Below the pieces are notes generated by a model that ran no database searches, was not told where the DNA came from, and saw nothing but the letters and a program-made list of their open reading frames with translations. This document shows positions 10,072 to 19,234 of a DNA stretch of 64,000 nt, one piece after another (positions within the stretch are counted from its first letter, which is position 1; every line of letters begins with the position of its first letter). The stretch is from Lentisphaerota bacterium (lineage in GTDB: Bacteria > Verrucomicrobiota > Lentisphaeria > Victivallales > Victivallaceae), in the NCBI GenBank assembly GCA_015061625.1, contig SUWG01000007.1:1-64000 (forward strand). Direction: 5' to 3'. A program made the translations under genes and the position numbers.

Positions 10072-10285
10072 AATTTTATTCCGGAAAAGTTATCGATTTA
10101 CTCAATATACACGCAAATCCTGTTAAAAACAAGCTGAATAAAAATTTTCTGAAAATATTTAATTTTAGTGTCACATTGCCGGAAAAAGTTCCGATTATAC
10201 CAAAAAAGATAACTGTGGCAACCGGGGGGAGGCAAACCGGAAATATCACAAAGTAAAATACCGTGGGATGTAAAAATTTTATTGC

Positions 10286-10314
10286 TTGACAAAAGACTTT
10301 TGGGGAATTATATT
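10286..10314 (+). promoter_or_regulatory. sigma70-type promoter driving the structured leader/ncRNA
   Basis: TTGACA (10286-10291), 17-nt spacer, TATATT (10309-10314). Confidence 0.8.
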
Positions 10315-10320
10315 ATGTTG

Positions 10321-10562
10321 TAATTTTCTAAAAGGAGGTCACCTCAAGTATATAAAATAAATTTGACATCTTAAAACTGAAAAAAGTGCTGTTCTGATCG
10401 AAAAACTTGCAAACTTTTTTATTTGGAACTCCGGCACGCTTGAGTCAGTGTATCCATAAATCCGAATGACGGAAGTGATGGATGCGCGGTTTTGCTGTTG
10501 TGGAGTTCCGGGTTTTGCAAGTACCCTCGATTGCTACAGCCAAAATAGCGCATCTTTTTTTT
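10321..10562 (+). ncRNA. candidate structured non-coding RNA or 5' attenuator
   Basis: No ORF. Rod-like fold: ACTTGCAAA/TTTGCAAGT, GGAACTCC/GGAGTTCC, GTATCCAT/ATGGATGC, TCCG/CGGA. A competing terminator-like stem (10481-10498 with 10536-10554) is followed by 8 T. Confidence 0.6.
10481..10562 (+). terminator. terminator-like hairpin with long loop and T-run
   Basis: GATGCGCGGTTTTGCTGT pairs with ACAGCCAAAATAGCGCATC (one mismatch, one bulge, one GU), then TTTTTTTT. Confidence 0.65.
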
Positions 10563-10686
10563 GTGTGCGATTTATGGTTGCAGATGGTATTGTATAGCAG
10601 AAAGGAGTGTTTGAATAAGAGTTTAACAGTTTAAGATTGTGGGAATTTGAGTAGTAAAACAATATTTTAACCATGGAAAAGAAGAA

Positions 10687-11670
10687 ATGAAAAAATTTTT
10701 GATGATGTTGGGCGGGATTTGTTCCCTCTTTATCTTTGCCGGCTGTTCCGAGTCGCCGATGGATGCCGTGGAAGAGTGGAGCAATGCAATTATTCTCGGC
10801 GATGAAGCCAAGGCCAATGAGATGTCTACGGAAGATTCCGAATTTTTCAATCAGGTATGGATCGCGTATGTCAAGAGTGATCCGGAGCATCTCATTGCGT
10901 TTAAGGAATTGATCGATAAGATCGAAGCCGGCGAAGTGGTGATCGATGGCGACCGGGCCGAAATCAAAGTTGATGGCAAAGTTCAACTGGTGTTGAAAAA
11001 AGTTGATAAAAAATGGCTGGTTGACCTCGCCGGTACTGAAGCTGTCAAAGAGAATGGTTATTCTCCGGCAGAAGTTGTTGCCAAATGGGGCGAAGCGATC
11101 ATTGCCGGAAATAAAGCCCGGGCAGATATTTATGTGACTTCCGGTTCCAAAGCGGTGAATAACAATTTCATTCAGGCGTGTAATGATGCTGCTGCCAAAG
11201 CCCGTTTTGAAGCTGCGGTCGCTGCTGTCGGCGAAGCTGAAATCAACGGCGATACTGCCACGGTAAGATTCGGCGAATCGGCTCTTACCCTGAAAAAGGT
11301 CAATGGAAATTGGGTCATTGATTTTATGGCAACTGCCAGTGCGCACGCTCCTGCCAGAAAAGATTACAGTTCGCCGAAAGTTGTGCTGGTTCAATGGGGT
11401 GATTTTGTCGCCGCAGAAAGCACTTCTGATGCCGCACAATTTGTTACGGAAGATTCGATCGTGCTGGTCGGTATTTATATTCTCAATCTGCAAAATGAAG
11501 AACAGAAAACCGAGTTCAAAAACAAATTGGCCGGCATCAGCGATAACAATATCGTAATCAATGGCAACACTGCTGAAGTCAAAGTCGATGACAATACCAG
11601 ATTTGTCCTGCGTAAAATTAATGGCAAATGGTTGATCGATTTGACTGCAACGATGGATATGGAAGAGTAA
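10687..11670 (+). CDS. lipoprotein with three tandem DUF4878-like domains
   Basis: Lipobox IFAGC. Three ~100-aa repeats with the pattern W..AI..G...A ... I.GD.A.(I/V)...L.LKKV..KW.(I/V)D. Confidence 0.8.
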   Translation: MKKFLMMLGGICSLFIFAGCSESPMDAVEEWSNAIILGDEAKANEMSTEDSEFFNQVWIAYVKSDPEHLIAFKELIDKIEAGEVVIDGDRAEIKVDGKVQLVLKKVDKKWLVDLAGTEAVKENGYSPAEVVAKWGEAIIAGNKARADIYVTSGSKAVNNNFIQACNDAAAKARFEAAVAAVGEAEINGDTATVRFGESALTLKKVNGNWVIDFMATASAHAPARKDYSSPKVVLVQWGDFVAAESTSDAAQFVTEDSIVLVGIYILNLQNEEQKTEFKNKLAGISDNNIVINGNTAEVKVDDNTRFVLRKINGKWLIDLTATMDMEE

Positions 11671-11745
11671 CCGTTTCCGGCTGATGTTTCTGAATTTCTC
11701 CGTATGGGCGGAGATGTTATTTCAAAAAGTATAAAGGAAATAAAA

Positions 11746-12108
11746 ATGAAAAAGTTTCTGATGATGCTGATGGCTGTTGCCAGCGTGTTTGTGATGACCG
11801 GTTGTGCCGATTCTCCGGATGAAGTGGTCACCAAGTGGGGTGCCGCTATCATTGCCAATGATAAAGCTACTTCCGAGGAATGTGTGACCTCCGGTTCCAA
11901 AGAGATCAATGAATTTTTCCTGGAAGGATATAAAAACGGCAATGAAGAATATAAAGCAAAATTTGCCACTGATATTGCCCAGGTCGGTGAACCGGAAATT
12001 GATGGCGATACTGCCAAAGTGGTGATCGGCGATAATAAGATCACTTTTATTCTGAAAAAAGTCGATGGTGAGTGGAAGATCGACTTTGAAGCCACCATGG
12101 AACAGTAA
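11746..12108 (+). CDS. single-domain DUF4878-like lipoprotein
   Basis: MKKFLMMLMAVASVFVMTGCADSPDEVVTKWGAAIIANDKAT...KVDGEWKIDFEA. Start set at ATG 11746. Confidence 0.82.
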   Translation: MKKFLMMLMAVASVFVMTGCADSPDEVVTKWGAAIIANDKATSEECVTSGSKEINEFFLEGYKNGNEEYKAKFATDIAQVGEPEIDGDTAKVVIGDNKITFILKKVDGEWKIDFEATMEQ

Positions 12109-12137
12109 TTTACTGATAATTAATTGTTCAAAAAATT

Positions 12138-12177
12138 CCGGTCAGAGTAGCCCATGATTCTCTGCCCGGTTTTTTTA
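12138..12177 (+). terminator. intrinsic terminator
   Basis: CCGGTCAGAG...CTCTGCCCGG followed by TTTTTTT. Confidence 0.75.
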
Positions 12178-12221
12178 TGTGTTTTTAATGAGCAATTTTT
12201 TGAAAAAGGGGGATTTTTTAT

Positions 12222-12256
12222 TTGCATAAATGCAGGCAGCCGGTTATAGTATAACC
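12222..12256 (+). promoter_or_regulatory. promoter with palindrome overlapping the -10
   Basis: TTGCAT-17-TATAGT; perfect palindrome GGTTATA-G-TATAACC (12242-12256) covers the -10. Confidence 0.5.
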
Positions 12257-12289
12257 AGAATCACCTGAAACAAAAAAGGAGAGACGGTT

Positions 12290-12739
12290 GTGAAAAAATT
12301 TCTGATGTTTTGTTTTGCGGCTTTGAATGTGCTGATTTTGGCCGGTTGTGCAGATACTCCGCAGGAAGTCGCCCATCAGTGGGGCGAGGCGATCCTTGCC
12401 GGTGATCTGGCAAGTGCCAACAAATTTTCTTCTCCGGAAACTCACCGGATCAACGAAGCGATCATCAGCGATTTTGCCGGAAATGCCGAACACAGATCCC
12501 GGTTTAAATCCAACTGGCAGCAGTTGCCCTCCGCCGAAGTGGTTATAGACGGCGACATTGCACAGATCATTATTGATGGGCGGGCGGCTTTAGCATTGGT
12601 GAGGATCGATGGTAAGTGGAAAGTCCATATCAACGTGCAGTCTGACGGTCAAAGTGGCGAAGAAAGTGAAAGTTCTGCCGGGGCTGAAGCCGCCGCCAGA
12701 GCGCAAGCTGAAGCCGACAGCCGAAGCGATGCCGAATAA
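12290..12739 (+). CDS. DUF4878-like lipoprotein paralog with low-complexity Ala/Glu tail
   Basis: GTG start. KKFLMFCFAALNVLILAGCADTPQEVAHQWGEAILAGDLASANKFSS...IDGKWKVHI; tail AGAEAAARAQAEADSRSDAE. Confidence 0.78.
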   Translation: MKKFLMFCFAALNVLILAGCADTPQEVAHQWGEAILAGDLASANKFSSPETHRINEAIISDFAGNAEHRSRFKSNWQQLPSAEVVIDGDIAQIIIDGRAALALVRIDGKWKVHINVQSDGQSGEESESSAGAEAAARAQAEADSRSDAE

Positions 12740-12754
12740 CAGGAGAAGCGGGCG

Positions 12755-13369
12755 ATGAAAAAGTTGTTTTTGATGCTGGCAGCCATTTTTATGGCAACTG
12801 CTGTTTACGCCGGTGAAGCGGCAGTACTGGAAAAACAGCGGCAGTTGCTTCAACTGCTGGCTGATTTTGAGTTGGATAAGGCTCTGGAACTGTTGCACCC
12901 TGAATATGTCGAAGTTGATACAGACGGTGGAGTTACCACCCGTGATAAAGCGGTGATGATTGCGGAATTATATAAAATAACGCAGAAGATCATGGCAGGA
13001 AATGCCAAACTCTCTGATTTTATGCTGTTGGTCACTGTTGCTTCCGGGCGGGAGGTCACCGCTGAAATGCGTCAACAGTTTCTGGCTATGGATAATGCTC
13101 CGGATGCCGCTGAAAAGCTGGCTCTTATCCGGGGGCAGGTCATGCCTTATATGACTCAATACAATAATTTACTGGCGACGTTGAAAAGTCAGATGCAATC
13201 GGCTTTGAATACTTACAAAGTTATCAGTTGTGCGGTCAACGGCAGCGAGGCCAAAGTTATCTATGAGATCCGGGAGATCGATTCTGAAAAAATAGAGATC
13301 CGGGAAGCTGATTGGATAAAAGTTGACGGAAAATGGCTTTGCAAAAAGGAAGTTTGCCGTTACAAGTGA
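12755..13369 (+). CDS. secreted hypothetical protein, DUF4440/SnoaL-like
   Basis: MKKLFLMLAAIFMATAVYAG signal peptide, FELDKALELLHPEYVEVDTDGGVTTRDKAV, ...VDGKWLCKKEVCRYK. Confidence 0.6.
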   Translation: MKKLFLMLAAIFMATAVYAGEAAVLEKQRQLLQLLADFELDKALELLHPEYVEVDTDGGVTTRDKAVMIAELYKITQKIMAGNAKLSDFMLLVTVASGREVTAEMRQQFLAMDNAPDAAEKLALIRGQVMPYMTQYNNLLATLKSQMQSALNTYKVISCAVNGSEAKVIYEIREIDSEKIEIREADWIKVDGKWLCKKEVCRYK

Positions 13370-13381
13370 ATAATGGATGCT

Positions 13382-13408
13382 TTGCCGGAGTTATCCGGCA
13401 ATTTTTTT
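13382..13408 (+). terminator. intrinsic terminator
   Basis: TTGCCGGA-gtta-TCCGGCAA then TTTTTTT. Confidence 0.85.
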
Positions 13409-13505
13409 GCATACAGGGGCGGTGAAAAAGTATAAACTGCTTGCAGAATCAATGTTTTTGTGGTATATTATGTGAATATCATAATCGCAAAAACAGAGAA
13501 AATTT

Positions 13506-15311
13506 ATGGACATCAGAAACATTGCAATCATCGCCCATGTTGACCATGGCAAAACTACGTTGGTGGATAAGATTTCCCGTCAGGCCAAACTTTTCCGGGA
13601 TAATGAAGTTGTGGAAGAGTGCTTTCTTGACAGCAACGATCAGGAGCGTGAGCGCGGCATCACCATTCTTTCCAAAAATATCAGCATAACCTACCGCAAT
13701 ACCAAGATCAATCTGATTGACACTCCGGGACACAGCGACTTCGGCGGTCAGGTCGAGCGGGTGTTGAAACTTGCCGATGGTGTTTTGCTGCTGGTTGATG
13801 CCGCTGAAGGGCCGATGCCCCAGACCCGCTTTGTGCTGGATAAGGCATTGGCACTCAATCTCCGCCCGGTGGTGGTAATCAATAAACTGGATAAGCCCGA
13901 TGCCCGTCCGGCGGAGATCCAGAATAAAGTTTTCGACCTTTTCTGTGAATTGGATGCTTCCGATGAGCAGTTGGATTTTCCCACGCTGTTTGCCAGCGGC
14001 CGTGACGGTTGGGCGATCCGTAATCTGGATGACCAGCCGGAATCATTCACCCCGCTTCTGGATGCGATGATCGATTGTGTTCCGCCGCCGCCGGTGCGTG
14101 AAGGGGCGGTGCAGTTGCAGGTGGCTACGCTGGATTATTCGACCTTTGTCGGCCGTATCGGTATCGGCCGGGTCTACCGGGGGACTTTGGATTTGAAAAA
14201 ACCGCTTTCCATCATCAAGCGTGACGGCAGAACGGCTCCGGCTCATATCAAACAGCTTTTCACCTTTGAGGGTTTGGGCCGTCAGGAAACCGATCAGGTG
14301 CGTTGCGGTGACTTGTGCGCGATCGTGGGAATTCCGGATGTGGATATTTCCGATACGATTTGTGATGCAGAATTTCCTGAAGCCATGCCGCCGATCGCCA
14401 TTGATGAGCCGACACTTTCCATGCTTTTCCGGATCAACGATTCTCCGTTTTTCGGCAGAGAGGGTAAATATGTGAGCAGCCGTCAGTTGCGGGAAAGACT
14501 TTTCAATGAGACCGAGCGTGATGTTGCGCTCCGGGTGGAAGCGATGAGCGGAGATTCATTCAATGTTTCCGGCCGCGGGGTATTGCATCTGGCGATTCTG
14601 ATCGAAACCATGCGGCGTGAAGGGTATGAATTTTCGGTGGGCAAACCGCAGGTGATTTGCAAGGATATCGACGGAGTGCAGCATGAACCGGTGGAAAGAC
14701 TCACCGTGGATGTTCCCAACGATTTTGCCGGTAAAATTATCGAATTGGTCGGTCTGCGCCGGGGCGAATTGATCCAGATGGAATCCAGAGGCAACCGTCA
14801 GGTGCTGGATTTCTTCATTCCCACCCGCGGCTTGATCGGTTTCCGGAGCAAAGCTCTTACCGCCAGTCAGGGTGAGGCGATCGTGAACCATCTTTTCGAT
14901 CACTATGAACCATTCAAAGGTGCGATTCCCGGCCGGAGTAATGGGGTGATGGTCAGCATGGCCGGTGGCAAGGCGTTGCCGTTTGCCATTGACGGACTTC
15001 AACAGCGCGGCGAATTCTTTATTGATCCGGGCGTGGATGCTTATGAGGGCATGATCGTCGGCGAACATTGTAAAGACGGCGATCTGGTGGTCAATGTCCA
15101 GCGGGCCAAACAGTTGACTAACTTGCGGGCGGCCGGCAGTGACCGCAATATGAAAATTGCCCCGGCGCGCAAGATGTCACTGGAGCAGTCGCTGGAATAT
15201 ATCGAGGATGATGAATTGGTGGAGGTCACTCCCAAAAATATCCGGTTGCGTAAAATTCTGCTTACGGAATTGGAACGCCGCCGTCAGCACGTCAAAGAAA
15301 TGGGTCTGTAA
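13506..15311 (+). CDS. typA: GTP-binding translational regulator TypA/BipA
   Basis: MDIRNIAIIAHVDHGKTTLVDKI, DSNDQERERGITILSKN, DTPGHSDFGGQVERVL, C-terminal GEHCKDGDLVVNVQRAKQLTNLRAAGSD. Confidence 0.97.
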   Translation: MDIRNIAIIAHVDHGKTTLVDKISRQAKLFRDNEVVEECFLDSNDQERERGITILSKNISITYRNTKINLIDTPGHSDFGGQVERVLKLADGVLLLVDAAEGPMPQTRFVLDKALALNLRPVVVINKLDKPDARPAEIQNKVFDLFCELDASDEQLDFPTLFASGRDGWAIRNLDDQPESFTPLLDAMIDCVPPPPVREGAVQLQVATLDYSTFVGRIGIGRVYRGTLDLKKPLSIIKRDGRTAPAHIKQLFTFEGLGRQETDQVRCGDLCAIVGIPDVDISDTICDAEFPEAMPPIAIDEPTLSMLFRINDSPFFGREGKYVSSRQLRERLFNETERDVALRVEAMSGDSFNVSGRGVLHLAILIETMRREGYEFSVGKPQVICKDIDGVQHEPVERLTVDVPNDFAGKIIELVGLRRGELIQMESRGNRQVLDFFIPTRGLIGFRSKALTASQGEAIVNHLFDHYEPFKGAIPGRSNGVMVSMAGGKALPFAIDGLQQRGEFFIDPGVDAYEGMIVGEHCKDGDLVVNVQRAKQLTNLRAAGSDRNMKIAPARKMSLEQSLEYIEDDELVEVTPKNIRLRKILLTELERRRQHVKEMGL

Positions 15312-15384
15312 GACTTGAATTATTCCGTTTCGTGTGCTATATTCTGATGTAACTGTATTTGTAACATAAATTCTGGAGAAAATC

Positions 15385-16080
15385 ATGGAACACCTGAATG
15401 TGCCGCCGACCAATCACGTCAAAGTTCTTGACGGTCAGGGCTGGGTCGGTTTGATCGACCATCTCGGTAATGAATCGACCATTGTCAATGCCGCCAGAGT
15501 ATCTTTCGGCAAGTTGAAAAGCGAGATGGAGGAGCGTGACGTAAAACTTCTGGAGTATCTCATTGCCAACAAGCATACCAGTCCTCTGGAACACATGGTT
15601 TTCACTTTCAGCATCCATTGTCCGCTGTTTGTCCGTGGCCAGTGGCATCGTCACCGTACCTGGAGTTACAACGAGATCTCCCGCCGTTATACTGAAATCG
15701 ATATGGAATTTTACACTCCGGCCGAGTTGCGCCGTCAGGCGGAAAATAACCGTCAGGCTTCATTCAGTGATCCGGATTTTGACGGAAGTGCCTTGGCATC
15801 TTTGATTGCCGATCACAATAAAGCCAGTCTTGATCTTTACGAAAAACTGCTTGCTTCCGGGGTTTGCCGTGAACAGGCAAGGGGAGTGCTGCCGCAGAAT
15901 ATGATGGTCACATTCTGGGGTACGGTGGATCTTTCCAATCTTCTGCACTTTTTGGAATTGCGTGACAGCGATCATGCCCAGTGGGAGATCCGGGAATACG
16001 CATTGGCGATCAAGAAATTGATCAAGCCATTCATTCCCAATGTGGCGGCATATTTTGCCAAACAGGGTCAGGATTGGTAA
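15385..16080 (+). CDS. thyX: FAD-dependent thymidylate synthase
   Basis: RHRTWSYNEISRRYTE (ThyX RHRxxSxNExSxRY motif), EQARGVLPQNMMVTFWGTVD. Confidence 0.95.
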   Translation: MEHLNVPPTNHVKVLDGQGWVGLIDHLGNESTIVNAARVSFGKLKSEMEERDVKLLEYLIANKHTSPLEHMVFTFSIHCPLFVRGQWHRHRTWSYNEISRRYTEIDMEFYTPAELRRQAENNRQASFSDPDFDGSALASLIADHNKASLDLYEKLLASGVCREQARGVLPQNMMVTFWGTVDLSNLLHFLELRDSDHAQWEIREYALAIKKLIKPFIPNVAAYFAKQGQDW

Positions 16081-16153
16081 GTTTTGCAGAATGGGTAAAT
16101 AAAGAGCCATGGTTGAAAAATCATGGTTTTCAAGTCGCAGTAAGGGTGTGTTT

Positions 16154-17062
16154 ATGTCTGACGCAATTCATGTTGCATTGGCTTCTGATCGCAACTATTT
16201 GCCGTTTGCCGCAATAACTATGGCCAGTGTTGCCGCCAATACCACCCGGCCGACAGTGTTTCATTTTCTCTATGAGAATCTGGATGATTCAGATTTTACT
16301 GTCTTTGATTTTCTGAAAGGATTTTCTCATGTCACCTTGCAAAAGCATCAGATAAATGATGCTTTTTTTAAGGATTGGCCGGAAATGCGTTGGTCAAAAG
16401 CGACTTACTATCGTCTGATATTGCCTGATTTGTTGCCTGAATTGGAAAAAATCATTTATCTTGACTGTGACTTGTGTGTGCTTGATGATTTGGGAAAACT
16501 TTATGATACCGATTTTGACGGTAAGTCGGTTATGGCGGTTATTACCCGGATCAAGGCTTCACATATCAGCAAACTCGGTATGATGCCGGAAGATTATTTT
16601 AATGCCGGAGTGATTGTTTTTTCGCCGAAACAGTGGCGGGAGGATAATTTAATTGAAAAATTCAAAAAGTGTTTTGCTGAAAAAGCTGATATTCTCAAGT
16701 ATCCGGATCAAGATATTCTCAACCTGGTATTCAGGAGAGATGTCAAAATACTTCATTCCCGTTGGAATATCATTACATCCACTTTCCGGAATGAGCCGGT
16801 TCCCGGAGTTACGGAAGATGAGATCAAGTCAGCATTGCAATTTCCCGGAATAGTACACTTCACCGGCAGTCACAAGCCGTGGATGACTTGGAAAAGTTTT
16901 CATCATCCTTACGCATTAACTATGCGGAAGTATGCAAAAATTGCCGGTCAGAAAAAGATTTGCCGGATACTGAATTTCAAGAAATTGATTTTTCCGGCAA
17001 TCGCCAAACCTAAAAAGAAGTTGAATTGGGATTGCTCGATCATCGACCGGAATTTATTTTGA
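16154..17062 (+). CDS. glycosyltransferase family 8
   Basis: MSDAIHVALASDRNYLPFAAITMASVAANT, IIYLDCDLCVLDDLGKLYDTDF, DQDILNLVF, FTGSHKPW. Confidence 0.88.
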   Translation: MSDAIHVALASDRNYLPFAAITMASVAANTTRPTVFHFLYENLDDSDFTVFDFLKGFSHVTLQKHQINDAFFKDWPEMRWSKATYYRLILPDLLPELEKIIYLDCDLCVLDDLGKLYDTDFDGKSVMAVITRIKASHISKLGMMPEDYFNAGVIVFSPKQWREDNLIEKFKKCFAEKADILKYPDQDILNLVFRRDVKILHSRWNIITSTFRNEPVPGVTEDEIKSALQFPGIVHFTGSHKPWMTWKSFHHPYALTMRKYAKIAGQKKICRILNFKKLIFPAIAKPKKKLNWDCSIIDRNLF

Positions 17063-18025
17063 TTTTCCGGTTCTTCCGGCAAAACGGCGATGATTTTCCC
17101 GTTTCATGATTTTGCGGCGGATGTGTCTTTCGATCCACTCAAATAATTTACCGTGATAAGCATTGAGTTTCTTTATTTCTTTCGCTGACGGCACAGAGCC
17201 GGGAGTTTTTGCGACGAATCCGGATGGTGTGCAGTAAAATGCTCCGGCATCCGGAGCATCCGGAAAAGTCCGGCGGGCCAGATGGATGTAAAGGAAATTA
17301 TCCAGACACACTTGTTTATGCTCATCAATATATGCCCGGTATATTTTGCCGTTTTCCCAATAAAAAAGTTGATGATTGTGATCCGGGGCGGGTTTTTTAT
17401 ATTTATCTGACGTCCGGCGGTGGATCGTCAGGCGTTTATGCATACATGAAATATCGGCAAATGGCATATCATCACACATGGGAAATCCGTTGTGCTGGTA
17501 AATGGCATAAATACCGCGCCACTCGTCAAAAGCACAGGTTTTTTCATCGGTCAGCACCTGATGAAGCGTATATTGTGAACCGGCACAGCGGAAACGTTCA
17601 TTTACTTCCGGGGTATTTTTGTAGATCGACAGATGGCCTAACGGCAGTATTTTATCGAATTTTTCCAATCTTTCTTCGGTAAAGAACTCCCGGAGATCTC
17701 CGAATATCATATCGAAGTCACAATAACCCCAAAAGTCATAGCCGGTTAGATAATCAGCGAAAATCGAACCGTACAATGCCTTGTAGTCGCAGATTTTATA
17801 GGGTTTGGGCAGAATCAATTCCGGATCGATCTTACGCTTGCATATTTCGTGGACTTCTGTCAAGGTCATCCGGTGAAATTTGATATTTTCCGGCAGACCG
17901 GATAATTCCTGATCACAGAAAAACAACCAATCCACCGTCGGATTGGCAGCGGCAGATTTCAGCCACAGATTGAAATAATTCGGCAATTTGCCGAAATAAC
18001 AGCAGACAATTCCGATTTGTTTCAT
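17054..18025 (-). CDS. DUF6625-like putative glycosyltransferase
   Basis: MKQIGIVCCYFGKLPNYFNLWLKSAAANPTVDWLFFCDQ, PYKICDYKALYGSIFADYLTGYDFWGYCDFDMIFGDLREFF. Confidence 0.72.
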   Translation of the reverse strand: MKQIGIVCCYFGKLPNYFNLWLKSAAANPTVDWLFFCDQELSGLPENIKFHRMTLTEVHEICKRKIDPELILPKPYKICDYKALYGSIFADYLTGYDFWGYCDFDMIFGDLREFFTEERLEKFDKILPLGHLSIYKNTPEVNERFRCAGSQYTLHQVLTDEKTCAFDEWRGIYAIYQHNGFPMCDDMPFADISCMHKRLTIHRRTSDKYKKPAPDHNHQLFYWENGKIYRAYIDEHKQVCLDNFLYIHLARRTFPDAPDAGAFYCTPSGFVAKTPGSVPSAKEIKKLNAYHGKLFEWIERHIRRKIMKRENHRRFAGRTGKSK

Positions 18026-18046
18026 AAGTAGAATCCTGTAATAAAT

Positions 18047-19027
18047 TTAGAAAGGCCGTTCACAATCCCCGTGCTTATCGTAAAGTTCTTTGCAGAACTT
18101 GTGTCCGCACCAATTGACATTTTGCTCCGGAAAAATGAATACTCCACTGGATGAAACGGTGTAGACTTGCAAACGTTTTTTCAGATGCAGTGCGATCAAT
18201 TCGATCGGAACAGAGTTTTTATAAATGTGAAATCCCGGAAAAATCGTTGAATAGTCAGTAACTTCCCGGGGATGGATTTTGATGACACTGTTTTCCGGTT
18301 GCAAATTGAAGTGTTTGACAATATTTTTGTAACACTCAATTTTGGCTTTCTCTGAAATTATTTTGAATTCAGAAAAACATTGGGTCAACAGCAGATGGTC
18401 GAATTTTTCAAAAAATTCGATATCCTCTTTGGATACATTGAATATTTTGAAGATGAAATCCTGTTTTTCTTTTTCGCTTTCCTGCCATAATTGCCAGAGA
18501 TCGACTTTTATGAAAGGTTTTTCTCTCAAAAAAGAATCTGCTGCCGGTTCATGAGAAAGCAGTCTGGCGGTGCAGTTTTTGCCGTATCCCCAGGTGTAAA
18601 TGCCGCATGGATAAAAGGGGAGCCGCTTCAAAAATCCGTCAAAAGAGTGCTTTTGAGATTGCTCCTGATAAGAACCAAGACCATCTTCCAGACAGATATA
18701 ATTGTGATTTTTCAGCAGTACCCAATCCTGCACCCCATTGTCTTGAGCATAAAATTCAGCATGTTTGAGAAACGGCCACAACTTATTTCTCCGCAAAAGA
18801 AGTAAATATGCTTGCAGATATTTTCCCCGGCCGAAACCTCGGCGTTTGATATTGAAAACCATGCTGTTGGGAAAATGTCGGCTGAATTTACCGTCGGTGA
18901 AAAAAAAGAATGTGTGTTTTATTTCTTCGGCGGTGCTGATCAAAAGATATTGCAGAAGGGAAAACACATTGTGCGATATACACACCCGCCGTATTTTTTT
19001 AGGATCATCAAGTTTTTGGATATACAT
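18047..19027 (-). CDS. glycosyltransferase family 52-like (sialyltransferase-type) protein
   Basis: IKIHPREVTDYS, YICLEDGLGSYQ, overall GT52/CPS layout. Confidence 0.6.
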   Translation of the reverse strand: MYIQKLDDPKKIRRVCISHNVFSLLQYLLISTAEEIKHTFFFFTDGKFSRHFPNSMVFNIKRRGFGRGKYLQAYLLLLRRNKLWPFLKHAEFYAQDNGVQDWVLLKNHNYICLEDGLGSYQEQSQKHSFDGFLKRLPFYPCGIYTWGYGKNCTARLLSHEPAADSFLREKPFIKVDLWQLWQESEKEKQDFIFKIFNVSKEDIEFFEKFDHLLLTQCFSEFKIISEKAKIECYKNIVKHFNLQPENSVIKIHPREVTDYSTIFPGFHIYKNSVPIELIALHLKKRLQVYTVSSSGVFIFPEQNVNWCGHKFCKELYDKHGDCERPF

Positions 19028-19152
19028 ATATTATTTCAGTAAATATTCAAGCAGATAATAACATCATTTTACATAAGATACTGCCGTAACGGCGATTTAT
19101 CAAGCCGGATAAAGATAAAAAACGCAAACAGATCATTATCAGTTGCGGGCAT

Positions 19153-19184
19153 AACGAACGATACGGACAATCAAAGCTGTCTGC
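19153..19184 (+). repeat. left arm of a 32-bp inverted repeat
   Basis: aacgaacgatacggacaatcaaagctgtctgc; 28/32 match to the reverse complement of 19419-19450. Confidence 0.75.
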
Positions 19185-19234
19185 CGGGGTGTTTTGGTGG
19201 TATTGTGGCGTGTTATTGGTTGCCGTTTACCGTG

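Noticed and set aside
10405-10522. SRP 4.5S RNA or tmRNA assignment for the structured RNA
   Set aside because: No conserved SRP loop (GGUCAGGNCCGGAAGGAAGCAGCC-type) and no tmRNA tRNA-like ends or tag ORF. 6S remains open but unproven.
10534-11493. 319-aa minus-strand ORF
   Set aside because: Antisense to the three-domain lipoprotein, with shadow-type composition.
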